A stretch of DNA of 64,000 nucleotides from Chromatiales bacterium (ex Bugula neritina AB1). GTDB taxonomy: Bacteria; Pseudomonadota; Gammaproteobacteria; Granulosicoccales; Granulosicoccaceae. This document shows positions 26,317 to 35,524 of the stretch, piece after piece. How positions within the stretch are numbered: the first letter of the stretch is position 1; the number at the start of each line of letters is the position of its first letter. The position numbers and the translations under genes are program-made. The DNA lies in contig MDLA01000103.1 of the NCBI GenBank assembly GCA_001730015.1, positions 124,001 to 188,000 on the forward strand, written 5' to 3'. The notes under the pieces are model-generated. The model worked only from the letters and a program-made list of their open reading frames with translations, had not been told where the DNA came from and searched no databases.

Positions 26317-27831
26317 TTGACTGGTGAGTCCGACAATCTCCGAAAGTCCAGCCAGCCTATGTGGCGGCAGCTCATTCGGCTGTCGAATGATTCCGGATCG
26401 AGCTTGCAGAGTCAGCTCAGACGAGCGCTGGTTACGGCTATACTGGATGGGCACATTCCGCATCATCGGCCGTTGCCATCCTCCAGAGAACTGGCGAGGC
26501 AGCTCGGCGTCGCCCGTAACACAGTAGTACACGCTTATCAGCACCTGATGGATGAGGGCTACCTGATTGCCGAGGAGCGTCGCGGTTATTTTGTAAATAC
26601 CGATCTTGTTAACAGCCGGATTTCCCGAGCGCCCAAACCGGTAGACAGCAACGCGGATCGACCGGACTGGCAGAGTCGCTTCCTGACGCGACCGTCGCTA
26701 CAGAGAAATCTAGAACCTTCTTTGCGTGACTGGCGTGGTTTTGAATATGCGTTTACTGCCGGGCAGACAGATCCCGCCTTGTTCCCGATCAATGAGTGGC
26801 GGGAATGCTGTCGACAATCGCTGGCGGTTCAGGCGATCACCGACTGGATGCCGGATTCAGTAGACAACGACGACCCGCTGTTACTTGAGCAAATCCAGAA
26901 CCGCCTGTTGCCGCCGCGTGGTCTGTGGGTGGGAACCGAGCAGATCCTGGTCACCATGGGGGCGCAGAACGCTTTGTACCTGTTGGCCAGGTTGCTCGTG
27001 AATACGGGTGACAAGGTGGGTTTTGAAGACCCGGGGTATCCGGACGCGCGCAATATTCTGGAGCTCAGGAATTGCCAGATGGTGCCATTGGCTATCGATG
27101 ATGAGGGCCTGATCGTCGATAACCGCATCAATGAATGCAATATCGTTTACTGCACACCGAGTCATCAGTCACCTACCACCGCAACTATGTCGCTTGCGCG
27201 TCGGCAGGATCTGCTGCAGCGTGCCGGTCGACACGACATGCTCATTATTGAAGATGACTACGAAAGCGAGCTGAATTTTGCCGGTGCGCCGACTCCGGCG
27301 TTGAAAAGCCTCGATGGAAATGATCGAGTTATCTATGTCGGCAGTTTATCTAAAACGCTGGCGCCGGGGCTTCGCCTTGGCTATATGGTGGGTCCCAGGG
27401 AACTGATTGATGAGGCGCGGGCTCTGCGACGTCTGATGCTGCGTCATCCCCCATCGAATAATCAAAACGCCGTGGCACACTTTCTGGCGCTAGGGCATCA
27501 CGATTCGCTGGTGCATCGGCTGTCGTCGAGCTACAAGCAGCGTTGGGAGGCAATGGATGCGGCGCTAAAAGAATTTCTCCCGGAGTCGAGTATGGCTCCG
27601 GCATTCGGTGGTAGCGCATTCTGGGTTAAATTGCCGCACGGTGTAGCAGCTGATGAGGTAGCACGTGTTGCCAGTGAAAACGGTATACTGGTGGTTTCCG
27701 GTGATACCTATTTTTTGGAACCTGCGGCTGATAAAGCGTTCCTTCGTCTGGGGTTTTCTTCAATCCCTGCTGAAAAAATAGGTCCGGGCATCGAAAAACT
27801 CAGCGGCTTGATAAACAATCTGGCGCGTTGA
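26317..27831 (+). CDS. MocR-family regulator (GntR helix-turn-helix fused to aminotransferase)
   Basis: PLP-dependent transcriptional regulator related to GabR and PdxR. Residues about 15-95 form the GntR winged helix (LPSSRELARQLGVARNTVVH, then YQHLMDEGYL). The rest is a fold-type I aminotransferase domain with EDDYESELNF and the PLP lysine K346 in GSLSKTLAPGLRLGY. 504 residues. The start is TTG at 26317, eleven bases after AGGAG. It precedes a beta-hydroxyacid dehydrogenase and the polyamine-type transporter and may control them, as MocR proteins often govern amine and amino-acid catabolism. Confidence 0.9.
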   Translation: MTGESDNLRKSSQPMWRQLIRLSNDSGSSLQSQLRRALVTAILDGHIPHHRPLPSSRELARQLGVARNTVVHAYQHLMDEGYLIAEERRGYFVNTDLVNSRISRAPKPVDSNADRPDWQSRFLTRPSLQRNLEPSLRDWRGFEYAFTAGQTDPALFPINEWRECCRQSLAVQAITDWMPDSVDNDDPLLLEQIQNRLLPPRGLWVGTEQILVTMGAQNALYLLARLLVNTGDKVGFEDPGYPDARNILELRNCQMVPLAIDDEGLIVDNRINECNIVYCTPSHQSPTTATMSLARRQDLLQRAGRHDMLIIEDDYESELNFAGAPTPALKSLDGNDRVIYVGSLSKTLAPGLRLGYMVGPRELIDEARALRRLMLRHPPSNNQNAVAHFLALGHHDSLVHRLSSSYKQRWEAMDAALKEFLPESSMAPAFGGSAFWVKLPHGVAADEVARVASENGILVVSGDTYFLEPAADKAFLRLGFSSIPAEKIGPGIEKLSGLINNLAR

Positions 27832-27923
27832 AAAATAGTAGTTCCTAAATAGCTGTTCCCGAAAATAACGCTTGGCCGCTTATAACGCTGCAGCGTAGCG
27901 TCGGACATTTAACTGGAGAATTC

Positions 27924-28799
27924 ATGAGTAAAAAAGTCGCTTTTGTTGGATTGGGCGTAATGGGCTACCCGATGGCCGGACACCTCTCCACAGCCGGTCA
28001 CCAGGTCTCTGTTTATAATCGGACCGTTGCAAAGTCGGATCAATGGGCAGCAGAGCATGGAGGCACCGCCCTGGCGACACCGCGGGAAGCCGCCGCTGGT
28101 GCCGAGTTCGTAATGATATGCGTCGGAAACGACAATGATCTGCGCTCTGTGGTTTACGGTGACGATGGCGTTCTCGCCGGGATGAAAGCAGGCTCATCAT
28201 TAGTTGATCACACCACGGCGTCAGCGGAAGTTGCCCGTGAGTTGCATGCGCACTGCAAAGAGTTGGGTATTGCGTTTATCGATGCTCCAGTGTCGGGCGG
28301 CCAGGCCGGTGCCGAGAACGGTGCGCTGGCAATTATGTGTGGCGGGGAACAGGACGCCTACAATGCGGCAGAGCCGATTCTTGCTGCTTACGGAAAAAAT
28401 GTCGCTCTGATCGGTGAGCCCGGTGCAGGGCAACTGACCAAAATGGTAAACCAGATCTGTATTGCCGGACTGGTTCAGGCGTTGTCGGAAGGCGTCAATT
28501 TCGCGCAGTCTGCGGGTCTGGATGTAGAAAAGGTTATGGGTGTGGTCGGAGGCGGTGCTGCAGCGTCATGGCAGCTGTCTAATCGCTACGAAACCATGGC
28601 CCGGGATGAATTTGAGTTTGGTTTTGCGGTTGACTGGATGAGAAAGGATTTGTCAATTGTGATAGACGAAGCGCGACGCAATGGGGCTTCAGTTCCGGTT
28701 ACCGCCATGGTGGATCAATACTATGCCGATGTTCAGAAAATGGGCGGTAATCGGTGGGATACTTCCAGCCTGATTGCGCGATTGAAGAAATTCTCTTAA
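27924..28799 (+). CDS. NAD(P)-dependent beta-hydroxyacid dehydrogenase
   Basis: Member of the 3-hydroxyisobutyrate/tartronate-semialdehyde/6-phosphogluconate dehydrogenase superfamily. Rossmann GLGVMGYPMAGHL (9-21), substrate-binding DAPVSGGQAGAENG (120-133) and the catalytic lysine K173 with N177 in GQLTKMVNQ. 291 residues, as usual. Whether it acts on tartronate semialdehyde, succinate semialdehyde or another hydroxyacid cannot be told. It lies between the MocR regulator and the transporter, all on the plus strand. Confidence 0.88.
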   Translation: MSKKVAFVGLGVMGYPMAGHLSTAGHQVSVYNRTVAKSDQWAAEHGGTALATPREAAAGAEFVMICVGNDNDLRSVVYGDDGVLAGMKAGSSLVDHTTASAEVARELHAHCKELGIAFIDAPVSGGQAGAENGALAIMCGGEQDAYNAAEPILAAYGKNVALIGEPGAGQLTKMVNQICIAGLVQALSEGVNFAQSAGLDVEKVMGVVGGGAAASWQLSNRYETMARDEFEFGFAVDWMRKDLSIVIDEARRNGASVPVTAMVDQYYADVQKMGGNRWDTSSLIARLKKFS

Positions 28800-28968
28800 T
28801 TACCACGGAGTGGAAACGCCGTGGCTTTCATCAGAACGACGGGCAAATCACCAATAAAGTGGCTGTTGGTTGCACGAGAGAACCCGCTGCGTCAAACTAA
28901 CGGAAAGCTACATGATGTGTAACATTTTAGTTACGCTGCGGATCCGCTAAGTATATCGTTGGAAATAA

Positions 28969-30054
28969 ATGTCTAACAATCCACTCGTTAGATTTCAAAA
29001 CGTTCAGAAAAGCTACGACGGAAAAATCCTTGTTGTGAAGGATTTAAATCTCGACGTAGAAACAGGTGAGTTTCTCACCATGCTGGGGCCATCCGGTTCC
29101 GGCAAAACAACCTGTCTGATGATGCTCGCCGGATTCGAACCGGCAACGCATGGCGAGATATACCTCGACGATCAACCGATTAACAACGTGCCGCCGCATA
29201 AGCGCGGTATTGGTATGGTGTTTCAAAACTACGCCCTGTTTCCGCACATGACCGTAGCTGAAAACCTGGCATTTCCTCTTGAAGTACGCAGTATGTCTGT
29301 TTCGGAACGCAAGGATCGAGTAAAGCGAGCGCTCGATATGGTGCAGCTGGGTGAGTTCGGCAATCGCCGACCGGCACAGCTATCCGGTGGCCAGCAGCAG
29401 CGTGTAGCGGTCGCCAGAGCGCTGGTCTTTGACCCTGCTCTGGTACTGATGGATGAACCATTGGGCGCTCTCGACAAAAATCTGCGTGAACAGATGCAGT
29501 ATGAGATCAAGCACATTCACGAAAACCTCGGTGTTACCGTGGTTTATGTGACCCACGATCAATCCGAAGCACTGACGATGTCAAACCGTATTGCGGTATT
29601 CAACGACGGTGTTATTCAGCAGCTGGCGGCGCCCGACGAGCTCTACGAACGGCCGGAAAATGCCTTTGTTGCGCAGTTTATTGGCGAGAACAACAAGCTC
29701 TCCGGAACGGTGACAGAGATCGATGGTGACAGCTGCGTGGTTAAAATAAACGAAGAATCTTTTGTGTATGCCAAAGCGGTAAACGTGTCGAAGCGTGGTG
29801 AGCAATCGACGTTGTCACTGCGGCCGGAGCGTGTGGTTATTTCACCTAAATCCGATGAAGTTCAAAACATGTTCGAAGCCCGGGTGCTGGAACTGATCTA
29901 TCTCGGCGATCACATCCGTACCCGCATAGCGTTGCTGGGTCGTGAAGATTTTATAGTCAAAGTGCCGAATTCAGCCAACCATGCTTTTTTGCAGGAAGGC
30001 GAGTTGGTAACGGTAGGTTGGCTGCAGGAAGATTGTAGAGCACTGGATGCGTAG
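28969..30054 (+). CDS. ABC transporter ATP-binding protein, PotA-like
   Basis: ATPase of a spermidine/putrescine-type (MOI/POPT) importer. Walker A GPSGSGKTT at 40-48, Q loop VFQNYALFPHMTVAEN, signature LSGGQQQRVAVARALV, Walker B LVLMDEPLGALD, switch VVYVTHDQSEAL. The C-terminal TOBE regulatory domain (about 235-355) is present. 361 residues. First of four transporter genes that run directly into the sarcosine oxidase genes. Confidence 0.92.
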   Translation: MSNNPLVRFQNVQKSYDGKILVVKDLNLDVETGEFLTMLGPSGSGKTTCLMMLAGFEPATHGEIYLDDQPINNVPPHKRGIGMVFQNYALFPHMTVAENLAFPLEVRSMSVSERKDRVKRALDMVQLGEFGNRRPAQLSGGQQQRVAVARALVFDPALVLMDEPLGALDKNLREQMQYEIKHIHENLGVTVVYVTHDQSEALTMSNRIAVFNDGVIQQLAAPDELYERPENAFVAQFIGENNKLSGTVTEIDGDSCVVKINEESFVYAKAVNVSKRGEQSTLSLRPERVVISPKSDEVQNMFEARVLELIYLGDHIRTRIALLGREDFIVKVPNSANHAFLQEGELVTVGWLQEDCRALDA

Positions 30055-30076
30055 GCTTGCTTTAAAAAGCAGCAGA

Positions 30077-30101
30077 TTATCAGCGTGTGTTCGGCTGATA
30101 A
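30077..30101 (+). other. Hairpin between PotA-like and PotD-like genes
   Basis: TTATCAGC (30077-30084) pairs with GCTGATAA (30094-30101) around a nine-base loop. No T run follows. It lies in the 175-base spacer before the binding-protein gene and may affect mRNA processing or bind a regulator. Confidence 0.35.
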
Positions 30102-30229
30102 CAGCAAGGTTAGAAGAACGTTCTATGACCACAGGTTATCTCTCGCTAGATTTTTCAAGATATTACCTGAACGGTTTTACGTGTTTCCGGTTTTACCGGT
30201 CATTATTTTATAAACGAGGATTTTACGCG

Positions 30230-31312
30230 ATGAAAAAAGTTACCGCTTTACTCGCAGCCGGTCTTACCGCCGCTGTCGGAGTGGCCAGTGCCGCTGATAC
30301 TATTACTGTTGTTTCCTGGGGTGGTGCCTACACTAAATCCCAGATTGAGGCTTATCACAAGCCGTGGATGGCAGCGACTGGCAACTCAGTTATTTCAGAA
30401 GATTACAACGGCGGTTTGTCTGAGGTAAAAGCTCAGGTTGAAGCCGGCAATGTAAAATGGGATTTGGTTGATGTCGAGTTATCTGATGCCGTTCGTGGTT
30501 GCGATGAAGGCCTTCTCGAAGAATTGAGCATCGACGACATGCCTGCTGGTGCAGATGGCACCGCAGCGAAAGATGATTTCCTGCCGGGTACCTACACCGA
30601 GTGTGCAATCGCCAGCATCGTGTGGTCCACCATCTACGCCTATGATTCAACAAAGATCACTGGTGACACTCCAACGACAATTGCTGATTTTTTCGACACC
30701 GAAAAATTTCCTGGCAAACGCGGCATTCGCAAGAATCCAAAAGCGAATCTGGAAATGGCCCTGATGGCTGACGGCGTTGCTGCCGGTGAAGTCTACGAAG
30801 TGCTCGGTACTGAAGAAGGTATCGATCGCGCACTGGCAAAGCTCGACAGCATCAAAGATGATGTTGTCTGGTGGGAAGCCGGTGCACAGCCTCCGCAGCT
30901 GCTTGCCGATGGCGAAGTCGTTATGACTACTGCGTACAATGGCCGTATTTTCAACGCCGTTGCTTCAGAGAAAAAGCCGTTTGAAATTGTATGGGATGGC
31001 CAGGTATGGGATCTCGATTTGTGGGTTATGCCCAAAGGTGCTCCAAACAAAGAAGCAGCGATGGACTTCCTGAAATATTCCACTGGCACTGAAGCACTGG
31101 CTGCTCAGGCAAGCTGGATTTCCTATGGTCCGGCTCGTAAATCGTCTTCAGCACTGGTTGGCTCTTTCCACAATCAGCCTGATTTGAAAATGGACGTTCA
31201 TATGCCGACAGCTCCGGCTAACCTGACCAATGCCCTCCAGAATGACTTTGAATTCTGGGCAGACAACCAGGATCAGCTGAATGAGCAGTTCAACGCCTGG
31301 CTTGCCAAGTAA
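30230..31312 (+). CDS. ABC transporter substrate-binding protein, PotD-like
   Basis: Periplasmic receptor of the polyamine-type importer. The ATG at 30230 follows AACGAGGA by nine bases and gives a clean signal peptide (MKKVTALLAAGLTAAVGVAS, cut after SAA-type VASA, about residue 21). The in-frame extension to 30047 is spurious. The mature protein begins ADTITVVSWGGAYTKSQ, typical of this family, and contains DLVDVELSDAVRGCDEG. 360 residues. Because sarcosine oxidase genes follow, an N-methylated amine or betaine-like ligand is as likely as a polyamine. Confidence 0.88.
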   Translation: MKKVTALLAAGLTAAVGVASAADTITVVSWGGAYTKSQIEAYHKPWMAATGNSVISEDYNGGLSEVKAQVEAGNVKWDLVDVELSDAVRGCDEGLLEELSIDDMPAGADGTAAKDDFLPGTYTECAIASIVWSTIYAYDSTKITGDTPTTIADFFDTEKFPGKRGIRKNPKANLEMALMADGVAAGEVYEVLGTEEGIDRALAKLDSIKDDVVWWEAGAQPPQLLADGEVVMTTAYNGRIFNAVASEKKPFEIVWDGQVWDLDLWVMPKGAPNKEAAMDFLKYSTGTEALAAQASWISYGPARKSSSALVGSFHNQPDLKMDVHMPTAPANLTNALQNDFEFWADNQDQLNEQFNAWLAK

Positions 31313-31333
31313 TTTGCCAGGCTGATTAGTCAG

Positions 31334-31359
31334 TCGCTCCGGGGCGTGCTCCGGAGCGA
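31334..31359 (+). terminator. GC-rich hairpin after the PotD-like gene
   Basis: TCGCTCCGG (31334-31342) pairs perfectly with CCGGAGCGA (31351-31359). No T run. It probably serves as a 3' stabiliser or partial terminator for the binding-protein message before the permease genes. Confidence 0.5.
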
Positions 31360-31384
31360 TCCTTCCGCTTAAGCGACACCGTGC

Positions 31385-32629
31385 ATGACAACTGTTACTG
31401 CTGAAACCATTGACGACACGCTGCTGAAAAAGCGTCTCGACAAAGCCATGTTTAGAAGCCGCCTGCGTGCTTTCTTGCTGGTGTCACCGTTGTTACTGTT
31501 TTTACTGATTACTTTTATAGCGCCAATTGGCTATTTTCTTATCCTGGGTTTTTACGACAATACCTTTTCTAAAATTATGCCGGGCACCACGCAGGCGCTG
31601 AAAAATTGGGATTCAAACTCAGAACCGACCGAAGAGATGTTTGCAGTGCTGGTTGCAGACATGGTCGTTGCTCGTAAAGAAAAAACCATTGGAAAAGTTG
31701 CCACGCGTGTAAACCGTGAAAAACCGGGCACGCGTTCGCTGTTTACCTCTTCTGCCCGCAAAGCCGCCAGGCTGGAGCCGCCGTTCAGGGAGAGCCTGCC
31801 GAAAGTTAAAAAAGCCTGGAATGATATAGCCGTCTGGCAGGCAATGAAAACCGCTTCGCGTACGTTTACTCCGGGCTATTATGCTGCCGCGCTTGATTTA
31901 AAACTCAACAGTGATGGTTCTATAACTCGGCAGGATGAAAAGCGCCGTATCCACATGACGCTCCTGTTGCGGACGTTGCAGATATCTTCGCTGGTGACAT
32001 TATTCTGCCTGGCTCTGGGATACCCGATTGCCTACCTGCTGGCTACACTGCCGGCGCGAACGTCTAATCTATTGCTGATTCTGGTCTTGCTTCCTTTCTG
32101 GACATCAATCCTGGTTCGTACCACTGCATGGATCGCCATGCTGCAGTCGCAGGGTGTGGTTAATGATCTGCTGGTGTTTTTTGGAGTGACCGATGACGGT
32201 AGTCGCTACTCGCTTATCTATAACAAGCTCGGCACCCTGATAGCAATGACCCATATATTGTTGCCTTTTATGGTTTTGCCGCTGTACTCGGTGATGAAAG
32301 GGATCCCGCCAAGTTATGTGCGTGCAGCAAAAAGTCTGGGAGCAAATAACTGGACAGCGTTCTGGCGCGTTTATGCGCCACAGACAATACCCGGGATAGG
32401 CGCAGGCGCCATATTAGTGTTTATCGTTGCGATTGGTTATTACATTACCCCGGCACTGGTTGGCGGGCAGGATGGCACGATGATCTCTAACACCATTGAT
32501 GATCATATGCGCAAATCACTAAACTGGAGTCTGGCGTCCGCGCTGGGTGGCGTACTGATGGTTGTGGTGCTGACTCTCTATTGGCTCTATGACCGTGTAG
32601 TCGGAATAGACAACATGAAACTCGGATAA
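31385..32629 (+). CDS. ABC transporter permease, PotB-like, with large insertion
   Basis: Inner-membrane permease of the importer. The first membrane helix lies at about 28-50. About 150 hydrophilic residues (roughly 55-195) separate it from the remaining five helices, which begin near residue 197 (LLLRTLQISSLVTLFCLALG). The EAA-loop equivalent is YVRAAKSLGANNWTAFWRVY. Standard PotB has about 280 residues; this one has 414, the excess being the loop after helix 1, predicted periplasmic. I recall similarly extended permeases in other proteobacteria, so it is a subfamily trait rather than an artefact. Confidence 0.88.
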   Translation: MTTVTAETIDDTLLKKRLDKAMFRSRLRAFLLVSPLLLFLLITFIAPIGYFLILGFYDNTFSKIMPGTTQALKNWDSNSEPTEEMFAVLVADMVVARKEKTIGKVATRVNREKPGTRSLFTSSARKAARLEPPFRESLPKVKKAWNDIAVWQAMKTASRTFTPGYYAAALDLKLNSDGSITRQDEKRRIHMTLLLRTLQISSLVTLFCLALGYPIAYLLATLPARTSNLLLILVLLPFWTSILVRTTAWIAMLQSQGVVNDLLVFFGVTDDGSRYSLIYNKLGTLIAMTHILLPFMVLPLYSVMKGIPPSYVRAAKSLGANNWTAFWRVYAPQTIPGIGAGAILVFIVAIGYYITPALVGGQDGTMISNTIDDHMRKSLNWSLASALGGVLMVVVLTLYWLYDRVVGIDNMKLG

Positions 32630-32632
32630 ACT

Positions 32633-33538
32633 ATGGCTCTTCCAGCTTATGCAGGGTGGGGTGAGCGCCTTTGGTACTACACATTCAGGTTTTTGTGTTT
32701 CCTGATATTTGTATTTCTGATTTCCCCGATTCTTATCGTTTTACCTCTCAGTTTTAACGTCGAACCGTATTTTTCTTTTACCCCCGGCATGCTAACGGGT
32801 GATCCCGAAGCTTATTCGTTGCGTTGGTACCGGGATATTCTAATTAATGGCATGGCGAACCCGGAAGCTACGACCGGCTGGTGGAGCGACGTCTGGAATA
32901 ATGCGCAGTGGGTGCGATCCATGCGCAACAGTTTTTTTATCGGAATTTTTGCCACAATTATTGCCACCAGCCTGGGGACTCTTGCCGCGGTGGGTTTAAG
33001 CCGGGCGGAGATGCCATTTAAAAAAGTAATAATGGCGTTCCTGATTTCACCGATGATCGTACCCCTGGTAATTACGGCGGCTGGAACGTTCAAGGCGTTC
33101 AGTTACTTCGGTTTGGCCTATACGCATATCGGCGTTATTCTGGCCCACGCTATTCTTGGTATTCCATTTGTGATAATCACTGTCACAGCGACGCTGGTAG
33201 GTTTTGATCAAAGTCTGGTTCGCGCTGCCTACAGTATGGGCGCTTCACCACTGAGAACCTTTTTCAAGGTGCAGATGCCACTGATTCTTCCTGGTGTGAT
33301 ATCCGGGGCTCTGTTTGCTTTTGTTACCTCATTTGACGAAGTAGTGGTGGTTATCGCCATGGGTTCTGTTGAGCAACGTACTATTCCCCGGCAGATGTTT
33401 TCAGGAATTCGCGAGCAGATTTCTCCGACGATTCTGGCAGTAGCGACTATATTGGTTATCTTATCGATAGCTTTGCTCGCAACCCTGGAACTGATACGTC
33501 GACGCGGTGAGCGCTTACGCGGTGTGACGCCGACATAG
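32633..33538 (+). CDS. ABC transporter permease, PotC-like
   Basis: Second permease of the importer, three bases after the first. 301 residues, about six membrane helices, with the EAA-type segment VRAAYSMGASPLRTFFKVQM and the preceding SFFIGIFATIIATSLGTLAA. The C-terminus is basic (RRRGERLRG). It completes the PotABCD-like set. Confidence 0.9.
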   Translation: MALPAYAGWGERLWYYTFRFLCFLIFVFLISPILIVLPLSFNVEPYFSFTPGMLTGDPEAYSLRWYRDILINGMANPEATTGWWSDVWNNAQWVRSMRNSFFIGIFATIIATSLGTLAAVGLSRAEMPFKKVIMAFLISPMIVPLVITAAGTFKAFSYFGLAYTHIGVILAHAILGIPFVIITVTATLVGFDQSLVRAAYSMGASPLRTFFKVQMPLILPGVISGALFAFVTSFDEVVVVIAMGSVEQRTIPRQMFSGIREQISPTILAVATILVILSIALLATLELIRRRGERLRGVTPT

Positions 33539-33914
33539 GAGCTTGTCTGAATATGAAGATCTACTGCGGACGCGATCTTTTGGCCAGATATTCCGATCAA
33601 TTTCGTTAAATTATGAATAACTATTCACCTCAATCGATCGAAATATCTGACTCAAAACCTCACGCCCTCGCTAAGACCCTCATTCCCGGACGGCTTTTCA
33701 GGAGCTTTTTAGCCCCGACTGGGCGGTAAAACGCCCCGCCAAAGCGCCACTAAACTGCGGTTAGTCGTTTTTGGAACACCGTTGGCGAGCAAATTTCACG
33801 ACGATGCAGCACATCCGCGCAACGCTGTTACCAGAGCGAACGCGAGAGTAGAAATTTTGCCATGCAGAATTGCATTCTGTGGTGTATCAACAACTCCCGG
33901 TACGATTTAGCATT
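33539..33914. other. 376-base intergenic region before soxB
   Basis: No gene is seen. It has a small hairpin GGGCG-gtaaaa-CGCCC (33721-33736) and a weak terminator-like element, ACTAA-actgcgg-TTAGT followed by CG and five T (33749-33772), which could end the transporter transcript. I looked for a glycine riboswitch, given the sarcosine genes, and found no recognisable tandem aptamer. Confidence 0.4.
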
Positions 33915-35159
33915 ATGAAAGCTTATTCACTGTTTTCTCTGGCGCGCAATGCGATGTCCTACCATCGCAACTGGCAGCGCGCCTGGCGCAGCCCGGACCC
34001 CAAAAAGCACTATGACGTTGTGATAATCGGTGGTGGCGGCCACGGTTTGGCAACCGCATATTATCTGGCGACACAGTGCGGCATCACGAATGTGGCGGTG
34101 CTGGAAAAAGGCTGGCTGGGTGGCGGCAATACCGGTCGAAATACCACCATTGTGCGTTCGAATTATTTGCTCGATGCATCTGCTGGTATGTACGAACACG
34201 CGGTCAAATTATGGGAAGGCCTGAGTCAGGAGCTTAATTACAACGTGATGTTTTCACAGCGAGGACTACTGCACCTGGCCCACAGTGTTCACGATATGCA
34301 GGAGATCGGCAGGCGCGGCAACGCCATCTATCTGAATGGAATCGATTCGGAGTTTCTGACACCTGCCCAGGTAAAGGAAATGCTTCCAATCATAAATCTT
34401 GATTGCCACTATCCAGTGATGGGCGGCTTGCTACAGCGCCGTGGTGGTACAGCCCGCCACGATGCAGTCGCATGGGGCTATGCTCGCGGTGCTGATTCTG
34501 CCGGAGTGGATATCATTCAGAACTGTGAGGTAACCGGCTTGCGAATCGAGAATAATCAGGTGGTCGGCGTTGAAACGTCTCGCGGTACTATCGGCGCCGG
34601 AAAAGTTGGTTCAGTGGCAGCCGGTCACAGCAGTGTCATAGCGGAGATGGCGGGATTTAAATTGCCGATAGAATGTTATCCACTACAGGCACTGGTCTCT
34701 GAGCCGATCAAACCGATTATTGATTGTGTCGTGATGTCTAATGGCATTCATGTGTATGTCAGCCAATCGGATAAAGGCGAGCTCGTTGTGGGTTCAGGGT
34801 CAGATGCATATAACTCGTATTCGCAGCGTGGCAGCTTTGACCTGATAGAGCATACGGTTGGGCCGTTGTGCGAGCTGTTCCCGATATTTTCCCGTTTGCG
34901 CATGCTGCGACAGTGGGCCGGTATCGTTGATGTAACCGTTGATCGCTCACCTATATTGTCTAAAACTCCAGTGAAAAATCTGTATTTCAATTGCGGCTGG
35001 GGTACTGGCGGTTTTAAGGCGACGCCGGGAAGCGGGCACGCATTTGCTCATTCTATAGCCGCCGGTGAGATGAATTCAATTGCCGCTCCATTTTCTATTG
35101 ATCGCTTTAACTCAGGCGCACTGATTGACGAAGGCGCGGCGGCGGCGGTTGCACATTAG
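33915..35159 (+). CDS. soxB: Sarcosine oxidase beta subunit
   Basis: Flavin subunit of heterotetrameric sarcosine oxidase, which oxidatively demethylates sarcosine to glycine, formaldehyde or methylene-tetrahydrofolate, and peroxide. FAD-binding [12 protein letters not shown] (39-50), then [21 protein letters not shown]182 in [17 protein letters not shown] corresponds to the histidine that carries covalent FMN in the family. 414 residues from the ATG at 33915, whose following [20 protein letters not shown] is the usual N-terminus; a longer in-frame extension is spurious. First gene of soxBDAG. Confidence 0.95.
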   Translation: MKAYSLFSLARNAMSYHRNWQRAWRSPDPKKHYDVVIIGGGGHGLATAYYLATQCGITNVAVLEKGWLGGGNTGRNTTIVRSNYLLDASAGMYEHAVKLWEGLSQELNYNVMFSQRGLLHLAHSVHDMQEIGRRGNAIYLNGIDSEFLTPAQVKEMLPIINLDCHYPVMGGLLQRRGGTARHDAVAWGYARGADSAGVDIIQNCEVTGLRIENNQVVGVETSRGTIGAGKVGSVAAGHSSVIAEMAGFKLPIECYPLQALVSEPIKPIIDCVVMSNGIHVYVSQSDKGELVVGSGSDAYNSYSQRGSFDLIEHTVGPLCELFPIFSRLRMLRQWAGIVDVTVDRSPILSKTPVKNLYFNCGWGTGGFKATPGSGHAFAHSIAAGEMNSIAAPFSIDRFNSGALIDEGAAAAVAH

Positions 35160-35233
35160 CCCGGGTCGTTGCAAACCTTAAATTCTAAAAGAAAAGTGAT
35201 TGTTGTTTTTACTATGAGCAAGTCGAACCAGCC

Positions 35234-35524
35234 ATGTTTATAATTTCCTGCCCTTACTGTGGTGAGCGTGATCAAACGGAATTCAGCTGCCACGGCGAAG
35301 CACACATTGCTCGGCCACTGGATACAGATACATTAAGTGATGAGCAATGGGGAGACTACGTCTTTTTCCGACAAAACCCGAAAGGAATGCACCGGGAACG
35401 CTGGGTACATGTGCACGGCTGCAGGCGTTGGTTCAATGCGCTGCGTAGTACCGTGACCGATGAGATTTTCGCCACCTATAAAGTAGGTGATGAACAACCG
35501 CCGCTGCCGGAGAATCCATCGTGA
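35234..35524 (+). CDS. soxD: Sarcosine oxidase delta subunit
   Basis: Small zinc-binding subunit of the heterotetramer. 96 residues. The zinc ligands known for the family (C6, C9, H59, C63) are all at exactly those positions: SCPYCGERD at the N-terminus and WVHVHGCRRWF in the middle. The stop overlaps the soxA start by four bases. Confidence 0.95.
   Translation: MFIISCPYCGERDQTEFSCHGEAHIARPLDTDTLSDEQWGDYVFFRQNPKGMHRERWVHVHGCRRWFNALRSTVTDEIFATYKVGDEQPPLPENPS

Noticed and set aside
30047-30229. 61-residue N-terminal extension of the PotD-like protein
   Set aside because: It begins inside potA and would bury the clear signal peptide at 30230.
33539-33914. Glycine riboswitch before soxB
   Set aside because: No tandem glycine aptamer pattern could be recognised; only short hairpins are present.
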